Assembly: GCA_041645535.1 (NCBI GenBank)
Contig: JBAZPT010000002.1
Location: 1-64,000 of the forward strand
Reading direction: 5' to 3'
DNA length: 64,000 nucleotides
DNA from: JBAZPT01 sp041645535
GTDB lineage: Bacteria > Patescibacteriota > Minisyncoccia > Moranbacterales > UBA2206
The notes beneath the pieces were generated by a model that had not been told where the DNA came from, did not search any database, and was given only the letters and a program-made list of their open reading frames with translations. The stretch's first letter is position 1. Each line of letters opens with the position of its first letter. A program made the position numbers and the translations under genes. Below are positions 56,824 to 64,000 of the stretch, in pieces.

Positions 56824-56973
56824 ATGAGAATGTTTCTTGTGTTCATATTATTTGTCAGTTTGTATGGTCTCCTGGGATTTATATTAACAGGCGAACTTTT
56901 GCCTTTCATTCTAGCTGGCATAGCATTTGGACTTTATTTTTATGTTCTTCATAGGGCCATGATGATGCCTTAG
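56824..56973 (+). CDS. Tiny membrane protein (49 aa)
   Basis: MRMFLVFILFVSLYGLLGFI..., ending FYVLHRAMMMP; two hydrophobic stretches. Excellent SD AAAGGAGGAA. Followed by a terminator of the repeated GGCAG type. Confidence 0.6.
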   Translation: MRMFLVFILFVSLYGLLGFILTGELLPFILAGIAFGLYFYVLHRAMMMP

Positions 56974-56991
56974 TTGCTACTAACACCACAA

Positions 56992-57031
56992 AAGGCAGTT
57001 CGCACAACCGCGTTCTGCCTTTTTTATTTTG
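56992..57031 (+). terminator. Terminator of the tiny membrane protein gene
   Basis: GGCAG/CTGCC with inner pairs, then TTTTTTATTTTG. Nearly identical to 53869-53902. Confidence 0.88.
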
Positions 57032-57075
57032 CCTTAAATTAGATCCCTCGACTTCGCTCGGGATGACGCTTCGCG

Positions 57076-58569
57076 TCACTGAACCCAATGCTTCTCTTTA
57101 ATTTCCTTATCCTCCTCTTCCTTCTTTTCTTCAATTTTCACTTTTGCCATTTGGCGGAGCTTTTCCAGATCTTCTTTGTCTAGTTCTTTGGCGCGAGACA
57201 AAAGATGCTCCCGGTTATTTTTCGAAGCGTCTTCGATGACTTCGGCAAGAAGCACGTCCAAAATCGCGCCGATTTTGGGACCGGGCTTTAAATTCAAATC
57301 TTTCATCAAATCATTGCCATTGATTTTAAGCATCTTGACTGAAACAGCGTCGTGCGAAAGTTTGTCGATCATATATTCCAAGTGGCGAAGCTTATATGGC
57401 TTGGCCTTGGGCGTGCCGGAACCCAGACGATCGGCGATGCGCACATCAATCAAATCTTTCATATTTTCCAGCCCTACTTTCTGGATGAGTCGTCGCACCG
57501 AACTTTCCCCGACCTCTTCCGGATTGTAATAAAACATATGATTATCCACCAGCAGTTTCACTTTCTGAATTACTTCATTGGAAAAGTGCAGCCGCGCTAA
57601 TATTTTTTCCGCCACTCGCGCGCCGACATGATCATGATTATAGAAAGTCGCAAATTCGCCTTCGCCTCTTTTTGTTTGCGGCTTGGCGATATCATGCAGC
57701 AGCGCCGCTAACCTAACTTCCAATTTTTTGGACGGGCAGTGCTTCAAAGACAAGATACTATGTTTATAGATCGTATAAATATGATGCCGGTTTTGCGCGA
57801 CGCCCACGCCCTTTTCTAATTCCGGAACAATGTATTCCAAAAGACCAGTCTGGTGTAACATATCCACGCCTTCGCTTGCATTGTCTGAAGTAATAATTTT
57901 AGCCAGTTCATCTTTAATTCTTTCCAGGGCGATATGTTTTAGATCTCCGCTGTATTTTTTTATCGCTTCAAAAGTTTTTTTCTCTATTTCATATCCCAAT
58001 TCCGCATGAAACCGGACTGCCCTCATCATGCGCAAGGCATCTTCGTCAAACCGTTCATGCGCGTCGCCCACCGCGCGGATTAATTTATTTTTTATATCCT
58101 CTTGTCCGCCAAACAAATCCACAATTTCATAATCGCTATTTTTCAGTTTTAAAGCTATGGCATTAATCGTAAAATCTCTTCGGCTCAAATCTTCTTCCAA
58201 AGTTTTGGCAAATTCCACTTTGTCCGGCCGGCGCTTGTCGGAATATTTTGATTCTATTCGATAAGTAGTTACTTCTACCACATCATATTCACGCTCCGGT
58301 CCATTGGGAGTAAATTTTGGGACTTTAATTCCTACTGTTCCAAAATCGTTTTCATAAAAAGTAGCCGGTTTGTTCGCCGTAGCTCCGGCGAAGGTGGAAA
58401 ATATTTTTTGCACCTCATCCGGCTTGGCATTAGTCGCCACATCCCAATCTTTTGGCATGCGATCCGCGATTAGATCCCGCACGCATCCGCCCACGATAAA
58501 AGCCTCGAAGTCCGCGTCTTCAAGTTTTTGCAAAACTTCAATAACTTGATTTGGAATTTTTTTTATCAT
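57076..58569 (-). CDS. cca: tRNA nucleotidyltransferase (CCA-adding / poly(A) polymerase family) with HD domain
   Basis: About 497 residues. Class II nucleotidyltransferase: FIVGGCVRDL and the catalytic DWDVAT, RRDFTINAIA, then RNA-binding helices and an HD domain (LAALLHDIAKPQT, YNHDHVGA). It adds CCA to tRNA ends, needed here because most tRNA genes do not encode it. The frame opens at 58584; MIKKIPNQ at 58569 is the natural start. A Glu/Lys-rich C-terminal tail. Confidence 0.92.
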   Translation of the reverse strand: MIKKIPNQVIEVLQKLEDADFEAFIVGGCVRDLIADRMPKDWDVATNAKPDEVQKIFSTFAGATANKPATFYENDFGTVGIKVPKFTPNGPEREYDVVEVTTYRIESKYSDKRRPDKVEFAKTLEEDLSRRDFTINAIALKLKNSDYEIVDLFGGQEDIKNKLIRAVGDAHERFDEDALRMMRAVRFHAELGYEIEKKTFEAIKKYSGDLKHIALERIKDELAKIITSDNASEGVDMLHQTGLLEYIVPELEKGVGVAQNRHHIYTIYKHSILSLKHCPSKKLEVRLAALLHDIAKPQTKRGEGEFATFYNHDHVGARVAEKILARLHFSNEVIQKVKLLVDNHMFYYNPEEVGESSVRRLIQKVGLENMKDLIDVRIADRLGSGTPKAKPYKLRHLEYMIDKLSHDAVSVKMLKINGNDLMKDLNLKPGPKIGAILDVLLAEVIEDASKNNREHLLSRAKELDKEDLEKLRQMAKVKIEEKKEEEDKEIKEKHWVQ

Positions 58570-58609
58570 TTTATTTGCTTGCACTAAGCAAGCGAAGTGA
58601 GTCGAAGTG

Positions 58610-58681
58610 TGCCCCCAGCACGAATCGGACGCACATCTATCCCTTAGGACGGGACTGTTCTATCCATTGAACTATGGGGGC
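58610..58681 (-). tRNA. tRNA-Arg(CCT)
   Basis: Acceptor GCCCCCA/TGGGGGC, D-arm AGTTCAATGGATAGAAC, anticodon stem-loop GTCCC-GTCCTAA-GGGAT (anticodon CCT), discriminator A. Confidence 0.92.
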
Positions 58682-58702
58682 GGATTTATTTATTTATGTT
58701 GG

Positions 58703-58775
58703 TGGGCAATACTGGAATTGAACCAGTGACCCCCTCGATGTCAACGAGGTACTCTAACCACTGAGCTAATTGCCC
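58703..58775 (-). tRNA. tRNA-Val(GAC)
   Basis: Acceptor GGGCAAT/ATTGCCC, anticodon stem-loop CCTCG-TTGACAT-CGAGG (anticodon GAC), discriminator A, followed by CCA in the DNA. Confidence 0.95.
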
Positions 58776-58791
58776 TTAACTATTAAATAAC

Positions 58792-58843
58792 CCCCGCCAT
58801 AGGCGGGTCCGCCTTTGGCGGAAACTGAGCTATACACCCGAAT
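58792..58843 (-). pseudogene. tRNA 5' fragment with CCGCC palindromes in its D-loop
   Basis: On the minus strand GGGTGTA-TA-GCTCAGTTT is a tRNA 5' part to the D-loop; it then runs into the palindromes TCCGCCAAAGGCGGA and CCCGCCTATGGCGGG. No 3' half follows. Lies just upstream of tRNA-Val(GAC). Confidence 0.5.
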
Positions 58844-58848
58844 TATAA

Positions 58849-59826
58849 CTATAGAGTCTCGCTTGTTTTTACCGGATCGGGAGATGGAGCGACTTTTATT
58901 TCCTCGACTTCTTCGGCCACAACTTCTTCAACTTTAGGTTTGGCGATTTCGTGAAAAAACAGAATCCAGACAGTTTGCGCGAATGTTTCATAAATGGAAC
59001 GGACAAAAAGCGTAACCGCAAGAATAATAATGACTCCGATTCCAATGGCGATAGCTACGCCGATTCCTTTGAGCGCTAGATAAAGAACCGAGCCTAGCGC
59101 AACCAGCACTGCCACAAAGGGAACCAGAAGAATGATCAGCGACAAACCCAAAATCATACCCAATAAGATAAAAATAAGCCCCATAATAATACTCACGCCC
59201 AAATTTTTACGCAAAAGCGCGTAGGCATTTTCAATCGAAGCCCAAACTTTCAGTTCCCCCAGCACCGCGTAAATTATTCCGTAGATTCGAATATAGACGC
59301 TCAATATCGCCAGCGGGATTAAAATAGCCAAGGCCAAAAACGCAAGTAGTATTGCAAAAATATATGATTTGTTAAAAATCAAGAAAACAATCGGCGTGAT
59401 TAGGATAATTACCGCTAAAAAAATAAACATCGCGCTTAAAAATCCAATACCCAGAATTTTCCAAAAATATTTTTTTCCTTCGCGCATCCCGGACTTGAAA
59501 TCAACCGGCTCGTTTTTGAGAGTTTTGCTAAGCGCGCTGATCAGCGCGCCCCGCCCGATAATTCCCAGCACCAGGAATAAAACGAAAAGTATGAACAAAA
59601 TTATCCCCGCACTAACCACGAGCGCTATATGGTCAGCCACAAAATTCATTGCTTGTTCTTCAGTTATTTTGCCGCCAGCAAAATCTTTCCCGTTTCCGGG
59701 AGAATAATTCAAGGAGCTTCCAGCGCTGGCAAGCGAGGCGAAAAAACCAAACCACCAAAGATTTTTGTTTTTCCAGGTAACCTCGGCGGCCTTTTTAATA
59801 ATATCCAGATAATTAATTTTGGACAT
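58849..59826 (-). CDS. Polytopic membrane protein
   Basis: 325 residues, with about 6-7 membrane helices and a conserved start NYLDIIKKAAEVTWKNKNLW common in CPR membrane proteins of unknown role (glycerophosphoryl diester phosphodiesterase membrane-domain type). The acidic tail (VEEVVAEEVEEIKVAPSPD) is cytoplasmic or exposed. Third gene of the tilS-ftsH transcript; 12 bp after ftsH. Confidence 0.75.
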   Translation of the reverse strand: MSKINYLDIIKKAAEVTWKNKNLWWFGFFASLASAGSSLNYSPGNGKDFAGGKITEEQAMNFVADHIALVVSAGIILFILFVLFLVLGIIGRGALISALSKTLKNEPVDFKSGMREGKKYFWKILGIGFLSAMFIFLAVIILITPIVFLIFNKSYIFAILLAFLALAILIPLAILSVYIRIYGIIYAVLGELKVWASIENAYALLRKNLGVSIIMGLIFILLGMILGLSLIILLVPFVAVLVALGSVLYLALKGIGVAIAIGIGVIIILAVTLFVRSIYETFAQTVWILFFHEIAKPKVEEVVAEEVEEIKVAPSPDPVKTSETL

Positions 59827-59837
59827 TTTTTTGAATT

Positions 59838-61676
59838 TTACACAGTTTTGTATTCCCGCTTTTTAATTCCGACTATTTCGTTAAACTCGTCCTGCTCAAT
59901 AACTTCCTTTTCCATCAAAACGCTCACGATTTTTTCCAAAATTTCTTTTTTCTCCTGAATAATTTTTTCGGCGGTGTCGTGCGCTTCAGCAATAAATTTG
60001 GTCACTTGCTTATCAATATCTTCAGCAGTTTTTTCAGAATAATTTTTTTCTTCAGAAATTTCCCGTCCCAAGAATACCAGCTCTTCTTTGTGCCCAAAAG
60101 TCCGCGGCCCGAGTTCGCTCATTCCAAAACGGGTGACGAGGTTGCGCGCCATCGCAGTCGCCCGTTCCAAATCATTGGAAGCGCCAGTGGTAACATCGCC
60201 GAAAATTATTTCCTCGCTCGCATAACCGCCCAAAAGAACAGCCAATTCCGACAAAAAATACTTCTTGGAATGCAGCCTTCGGTCTTTTTCCGGAGCGGAT
60301 AATGTGTAGCCGCCGGCTTGGCCGCGTGAAATTATGGAAACTTTTTGCACTGGGTCAGCATGCTCTAGGCTTGCTCCCAAAAGAGAGTGTCCGGCTTCAT
60401 GATAGGCGATAATTTTCTTTTCCTGCTCATCAATTATCCGGCTTTTTCTTTCCGGCCCCAAAATAACTTTTTCAATTGATTCTGTGAGCTCTGCCATTCC
60501 AAGTTGTTTTTTCCCTCTGCGCGCGGCTAAAATCGCCGTCTCATTCACTAGATTGGAAAGATCAGCGCCGGAAAATCCGGAGGTCCGCTCCGCAATTACG
60601 CGCAAATTCACTTTTTCTTCAAAGGGTTTGTTTTTGGAATGAATCTGGAGAATCGCCAGCCGTTCTTCAATGTCCGGCAAATCCATCACCACGCGCCGGT
60701 CAAAACGCCCGGGCCGCAAAAGCGCCGGATCCAAAACATCCGGGCGATTGGTCGCCGCCACGACAATTACATTAGTATTCGTATCAAAGCCGTCCATTTC
60801 CACTAGAATTTGATTGAGCGTCTGTTCCCGTTCATCATGCCCGCCACCCAGTCCCGCTCCGCGATGGCGCCCAACTGCGTCAATTTCGTCAATAAACACA
60901 ATAGCTGGGGCGTTTTTCTTGGCCTGTTTGAAAAGATCACGCACGCGCGAAGCGCCGACACCCACAAACATTTCCACAAATTCCGATCCGCTAATATTAA
61001 AAAATGGCACATTAGCTTCTCCAGCCACCGCTTTAGCAATCAAAGTTTTTCCCGTTCCTGGAGGACCCAAAAGCAAAACGCCCTTGGGAATTTTCGCTCC
61101 CAATTTCAAAAACTTGCCCGGGCTTTTCAAAAATTCCACAATTTCCTTGAGTTCTTCCTTAGCTTCCTTGGCTCCGGCCACATCGGCAAAAGTTACCCGA
61201 TTTTTTTTATCTTTTGGATCGGTCATGCGGGCGCGGGACATTCCAAACGACAATGCCTGCGAATTTCCTCTTTGCGCTTGGCGCAGCATAAACCAAATGA
61301 AAGCCGCGATCAAAACAAAGGGCAAGAGAAACGGCAAAATAGTGCCCAGCCACATCGAAGTTGACGATGGACCTTTAATTTCAATGTTCACCGCGTTTAG
61401 TTTTCCCTGATCTACTCCATAGTTTTTGAGCGATTCCGTGAGTCCGGTTTCCTGCTCTTTGGTTGATTTTTCTTCCGTCCCGTCCGTGAGAATGACCGCT
61501 AAATCATTGTTATCCACGGAAATTTGCTTTACCTTGCCATCATTAATCTGAGCCACCAGCGCGCTTAGGGCTACTTCAGCCGGCTTTTTGGCCGGACCGG
61601 AATACAGCACAAACAGCCCGGAAATCAAGAGAAATAGAAACAGCATGAGTAGGATATTTTTAGCTAAATTTTTCAT
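59838..61676 (-). CDS. ftsH: ATP-dependent zinc metalloprotease FtsH
   Basis: 612 residues. Two N-terminal membrane helices around an extracytoplasmic domain, AAA domain with Walker A GPPGTGKT (204-211), Walker B IVFIDEIDAVG, SRH NRPDVLDPALLRPGRFD, and the zinc protease motif HEAGH (426-430). Degrades membrane and regulatory proteins. Lies 32 bp after tilS, the usual order. No SD. Confidence 0.98.
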   Translation of the reverse strand: MKNLAKNILLMLFLFLLISGLFVLYSGPAKKPAEVALSALVAQINDGKVKQISVDNNDLAVILTDGTEEKSTKEQETGLTESLKNYGVDQGKLNAVNIEIKGPSSTSMWLGTILPFLLPFVLIAAFIWFMLRQAQRGNSQALSFGMSRARMTDPKDKKNRVTFADVAGAKEAKEELKEIVEFLKSPGKFLKLGAKIPKGVLLLGPPGTGKTLIAKAVAGEANVPFFNISGSEFVEMFVGVGASRVRDLFKQAKKNAPAIVFIDEIDAVGRHRGAGLGGGHDEREQTLNQILVEMDGFDTNTNVIVVAATNRPDVLDPALLRPGRFDRRVVMDLPDIEERLAILQIHSKNKPFEEKVNLRVIAERTSGFSGADLSNLVNETAILAARRGKKQLGMAELTESIEKVILGPERKSRIIDEQEKKIIAYHEAGHSLLGASLEHADPVQKVSIISRGQAGGYTLSAPEKDRRLHSKKYFLSELAVLLGGYASEEIIFGDVTTGASNDLERATAMARNLVTRFGMSELGPRTFGHKEELVFLGREISEEKNYSEKTAEDIDKQVTKFIAEAHDTAEKIIQEKKEILEKIVSVLMEKEVIEQDEFNEIVGIKKREYKTV

Positions 61677-61691
61677 TTTTATTGTAATTAT

Positions 61692-61723
61692 TAGTTACGA
61701 GTTTCAAGTTACGAGTTACGAGC
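61692..61723. repeat. GTTAC-type short repeat, copy 4
   Basis: AGTTACGAGTTTCAAGTTAC, then GAGTTACGAG, in the tilS-ftsH junction; ends within the tilS C-terminal codons. Confidence 0.65.
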
Positions 61724-62707
61724 TAGTATAACCTTATCACCAATCCTTGTCAATTTCAACCCTTTAAATACCACTATTTGGCGCTTGCCCTTGGTGCTTT
61801 TAAGCGCTTTTAAAATCTCTTCCACATGCGCCGCCTCGATGTCTTTCAGATCTTTTTTTACTTTTCCAATGGCTTTCAAGATTATTCTTCTTTGCAGCGC
61901 CGGATGCAGCGCCAGAATTTCACTCGCGCGCAGGTCCTTTTTCTTCGCGCAATATTCTTCCGCGATTTTTTCCAAAAGATCCGCGTCCTCGGCAATCGAT
62001 CCCACTGCGCTGGAAATTGTTTTTCTAATCTGCGGATTAAATTTTTTTTCCAAATACGGAATCAGCTGGTTCCTGATTTTGTTGCGCAAAAATAAATTTT
62101 CTTTATTTGTCTTATCCGTCCTATAAGTCCTACCTGTCTTATCCAAATGTTCCAAAATTTCTTTTCTCGAAATTCCGAGCAACGGTCGAATAATTTTTCC
62201 CGATTTATATTTCATCGCCGACAAACCTTGCAAACCGGCTCCACGGATTACGCGCATCAAGAATGTTTCCACCTGGTCATCGGCATTATGCGCGACCGCA
62301 ATCAAATCAAATTTATTTTCTTGGCGGACTTTTTCAAAAAAGCTATATCTGATTTCACGCAGTTCATTTTCAGAGTGATGGAGGTCCGACCTCCGATTCG
62401 CCTCTTGAATTTTCGAGGTCGTACCTCTTTGAAGAGCCAGAGCTGCAATTTTCAAACCATACTCCTCCGCCAGTCCCCTCACAAGTTCTTCATCCTTATC
62501 CGAATCTTTCCCGCGCAATCCATAATTAACATGCGCGATAAGAAGCTCTAAATCGTACTTTTTTTGCAGTTTGGCAAAAATATCCAAAAGACACGCCGAA
62601 TCCGACCCACCAGAACAAGCAACCACAATTTTATCTCCCTTTTTCCACAAATCATACTGATGGGAGATGTTTTGAAATTTTTTGATTAAACTGCTTCTTT
62701 TTGACAT
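61709..62707 (-). CDS. tilS: tRNA(Ile)-lysidine synthase
   Basis: 332 residues. PP-loop motif ACSGGSDSACLLD at ~30-42, and the conserved AVAHNADDQVETFLMRVIRG. It makes lysidine at C34 of tRNA-Ile(CAU). Two regions look like in-frame repeat insertions: RGTTSKIQEANRRSDLHHSE (GAGGTC-palindrome DNA) and KTGRTYRTDKTNKE (AGGAC-type repeats). The C-terminal domain is short. First gene of the tilS-ftsH transcript. Confidence 0.93.
   Translation of the reverse strand: MSKRSSLIKKFQNISHQYDLWKKGDKIVVACSGGSDSACLLDIFAKLQKKYDLELLIAHVNYGLRGKDSDKDEELVRGLAEEYGLKIAALALQRGTTSKIQEANRRSDLHHSENELREIRYSFFEKVRQENKFDLIAVAHNADDQVETFLMRVIRGAGLQGLSAMKYKSGKIIRPLLGISRKEILEHLDKTGRTYRTDKTNKENLFLRNKIRNQLIPYLEKKFNPQIRKTISSAVGSIAEDADLLEKIAEEYCAKKKDLRASEILALHPALQRRIILKAIGKVKKDLKDIEAAHVEEILKALKSTKGKRQIVVFKGLKLTRIGDKVILARNS
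62380..62427. repeat. Paired GAGGTC palindromes inside tilS
   Basis: GGAGGTCCGACCTCC (62380-62394) and GAGGTCGTACCTC (62415-62427) lie in frame in tilS, encoding the extra RGTTSKIQEANRRSDLHHS region. Confidence 0.75.
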
Positions 62708-62741
62708 ATCACACTATGCTACCTTAACGATTAATAAAAGT

Positions 62742-63497
62742 CTATATTTCTTTTTCAGATATATTTTTTGCGCCCATCCAGGCTAATTCAAAGATAGCTT
62801 TTTGCGAGCGCGCGATTTCTTCCGATTCGATAATCATGCCAAACATTTCCGTGCCGAAGCTGGCGATGGCCACTTTATTTTTATAAATATTGGTTTCATT
62901 GGAAACAGGAAAGTCTTTTTCTTCCAAAATTTTCACTGTGCGCAACTGCTCCTGATTTTTCTGCATATATTTCGTTATTTCTAGCGTATTTTTATAAATT
63001 CCGCGCAACCGGATATTTTTTTCCACTCGCCGATTAATGTAGTCATCTGCGTATTCCGGCATATTTTGCAAAGTATCCTCGCCGACATAAGCCAAAATTT
63101 CTTCGCCTTTTTTGAGAGAGCGCAAGCTGTCCTCATACATTTCCTTGATTCCTTCCTTGCCTTCAAAATATCTGATGAATGGTTTGGCTTGGGGTGAGTT
63201 ATATAAATTTTGCAGTTGCGGCATAATTTCCTTGGTCAGCGCTTCTTTTTCTTTGAGTTTTTTGACCAAAACTTCCGGATCAGCGGGAGAAAAATATTTT
63301 ATCTTGCCCTTGATGGATTTATAAACTAAGCCATCTTTCATTAGTTGGCTCATGATGTCATACACTGTTGGCCGTTTGAGTCCTGTTTTTTTAGCGATTA
63401 AATAGGCAGTAGCTCCGCCCATTTCCAAACAGGCGAGATAAACATCCGCCTTTTTGTCCTCCAGGCCAAGTTGTTCCAAAATCTGTTTTATTTCCAT
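62742..63497 (-). CDS. TrmB-family transcriptional regulator
   Basis: 251 residues. Winged helix (LGLEDKKADVYLACLEMGGA, KKTGLKRPTVYDIMSQLMKD), linker, and sensor domain (FIRYFEGKEGIKEMYEDSLR, ETNIYKNKVAIASFGTEMFG). Promoter and a TTCG...CCGA palindrome lie upstream. Divergent from the small gene at 63672. Confidence 0.9.
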   Translation of the reverse strand: MEIKQILEQLGLEDKKADVYLACLEMGGATAYLIAKKTGLKRPTVYDIMSQLMKDGLVYKSIKGKIKYFSPADPEVLVKKLKEKEALTKEIMPQLQNLYNSPQAKPFIRYFEGKEGIKEMYEDSLRSLKKGEEILAYVGEDTLQNMPEYADDYINRRVEKNIRLRGIYKNTLEITKYMQKNQEQLRTVKILEEKDFPVSNETNIYKNKVAIASFGTEMFGMIIESEEIARSQKAIFELAWMGAKNISEKEI

Positions 63498-63500
63498 ATA

Positions 63501-63517
63501 TTCGTAATTTTCCGACT
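63501..63517 (-). promoter_or_regulatory. Putative TrmB autoregulatory site
   Basis: GTCGGAAAATTACGAA on the minus strand, between the -10 box and the ATG. Confidence 0.5.
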
Positions 63518-63526
63518 ACTAAAAAT

Positions 63527-63555
63527 AGTATAGCATATTGGCTAAAATAAAGCAA
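63527..63555 (-). promoter_or_regulatory. Promoter of the 62.7 kb TrmB gene
   Basis: Minus strand TTGCTT (63550-63555), 17 bp, TATACT (63527-63532). Confidence 0.75.
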
Positions 63556-63591
63556 GTATTGATGAGGATATTAATATTTTGACGACTTATA

Positions 63592-63620
63592 TTGACTATA
63601 AACTAAATTCGCTGTATAAT
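63592..63620 (+). promoter_or_regulatory. Promoter of the small genes at the window end
   Basis: TTGACT (63592-63597), 17 bp, TATAAT (63615-63620). Confidence 0.8.
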
Positions 63621-63671
63621 TACCTGTTTAGAACATTAACAATTTTAACGATAAAAAAGGGGGGGTGTAAA

Positions 63672-63836
63672 ATGAATTCTCAAGATGTTTTTCGTCTAGT
63701 TTACAGTATTCTTCAGGTGGGTTCTTTTCTTAATGAAGAAAAATACGCATGCAAGAAAGTAAATAATCGACATCGGAAAAAGACTATTTCAAAATCACAG
63801 CGCACGGTTAAAGCCCATAAAAAGGCAAAAAAATGA
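63672..63836 (+). CDS. Small basic hypothetical protein (54 aa)
   Basis: MNSQDVFRLVYSILQVGSFL... with a very lysine/arginine-rich second half (VNNRHRKKTISKSQRTVKAH). SD GGGGGTG 5 bases before the ATG. The longer frame from 63579 begins before the predicted transcript start and is not used. Confidence 0.6.
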   Translation: MNSQDVFRLVYSILQVGSFLNEEKYACKKVNNRHRKKTISKSQRTVKAHKKAKK

Positions 63837-63884
63837 AATGTTGGGCAGAAAAACTAGCCTGTCTCAAAAAGAAAGGAGGGGAAA

Positions 63885-64000
63885 ATGGTCAAAGTAAAAA
63901 TATCTCTTATTGCTTTTGTGTCTGGTACAATTATTTGGGCATTGTCAGTTTTGTTTATGACAATGCTTTCCCGCTATGAGCTAAAAACCGAGGCTCTTGT
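63885..64000 (+). CDS. Membrane protein, cut by the window edge
   Basis: ATG behind an excellent SD (AAAGGAGGGG) opens MVKVKISLIAFVSGTIIWAL, then SVLFMTMLSRYELKTEAL, to the window end. One membrane helix is visible, with a short basic N-terminus. The gene continues outside the window. Second gene of the SD-led unit starting at 63672. Confidence 0.6.
   Translation, partial: MVKVKISLIAFVSGTIIWALSVLFMTMLSRYELKTEAL

Noticed and set aside
57040..57080. Small hairpins (GACGCTTCGCGTC) as a regulatory RNA
   Set aside because: They are short common palindromes at the 3' end of cca without a promoter or T-run of their own.

Overview
The window looks like a chromosomal segment of a Patescibacteria (CPR) bacterium, probably a Parcubacteria-like lineage. 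This is inferred from gene content: a short infB (596 aa), an infB neighbour of the DUF4446 family, a cluster of VirB2-like small membrane pilins, four TrmB-type regulators, a K+-independent membrane pyrophosphatase, and core genes that mostly lack a Shine-Dalgarno (SD) site. Stop codons look like the standard bacterial code. No rRNA genes are present.

Layout. 1-2.9 kb: 3' part of a secreted NHL/InlB-repeat protein and a DUF4143 ATPase. 3-10 kb: rpoB-rpoC. 10-13.5 kb: small genes (TsaB-like fragment, GIY-YIG nuclease, nucleotidylyltransferase, amidase). 13.4-20.2 kb: tRNA-linked accessory region with a large serine recombinase and a module flanked by about 240 bp inverted repeats (alpha/alpha-toroid protein, flavin reductase, TrmB). 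20.4-32 kb: hup, rny, gpmI, dinD, clpP, tig, hppA, nusA. 32.4-34.6 kb: two membrane proteins. 34.6-39.4 kb: five VirB2-like pilins plus a solute-binding lipoprotein. 40.4-46.3 kb: DUF4446-infB-rbfA-DHH and nfo-phosphoesterase-UDG. 46.4-52.3 kb: tRNA-rich region with rplS and rluD. 52.3-57 kb: TrmB regulators, AbiE toxin-antitoxin and small membrane proteins. 57-62.7 kb: cca, a membrane protein, ftsH, tilS. The end holds a TrmB gene and two small genes, the last cut by the window edge.

The most unusual content is a family of short palindromic elements whose ends read CCCCG...CGGGG (sometimes TCCCG...CGGGA). Several have 4 bp target duplications of the form TNNA (TCAA, TTCA, TTTA). Three copies sit exactly inside the ATGAA start of a gene (clpP, nfo, a nucleotidylyltransferase), one disrupts an AbrB-like gene, and one abuts the -35 box of the infB operon. 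One copy (11299-11587) encloses a GIY-YIG nuclease gene and may be the autonomous form. Three copies enclose a complete tRNA and are themselves inserted inside another tRNA gene. In each of these nested pairs the outer tRNA, when rebuilt without the insert, appears to have the same anticodon as the inner one (Ser CGA, Pro CGG, Val CAC). Removal of the inner tRNA by normal processing would leave two outer halves held by a 14-16 bp helix, reminiscent of split tRNAs.

Other themes are leaderless promoters, in-frame repeat insertions in tilS and nfo, and a split between SD-led accessory genes and SD-less core genes.
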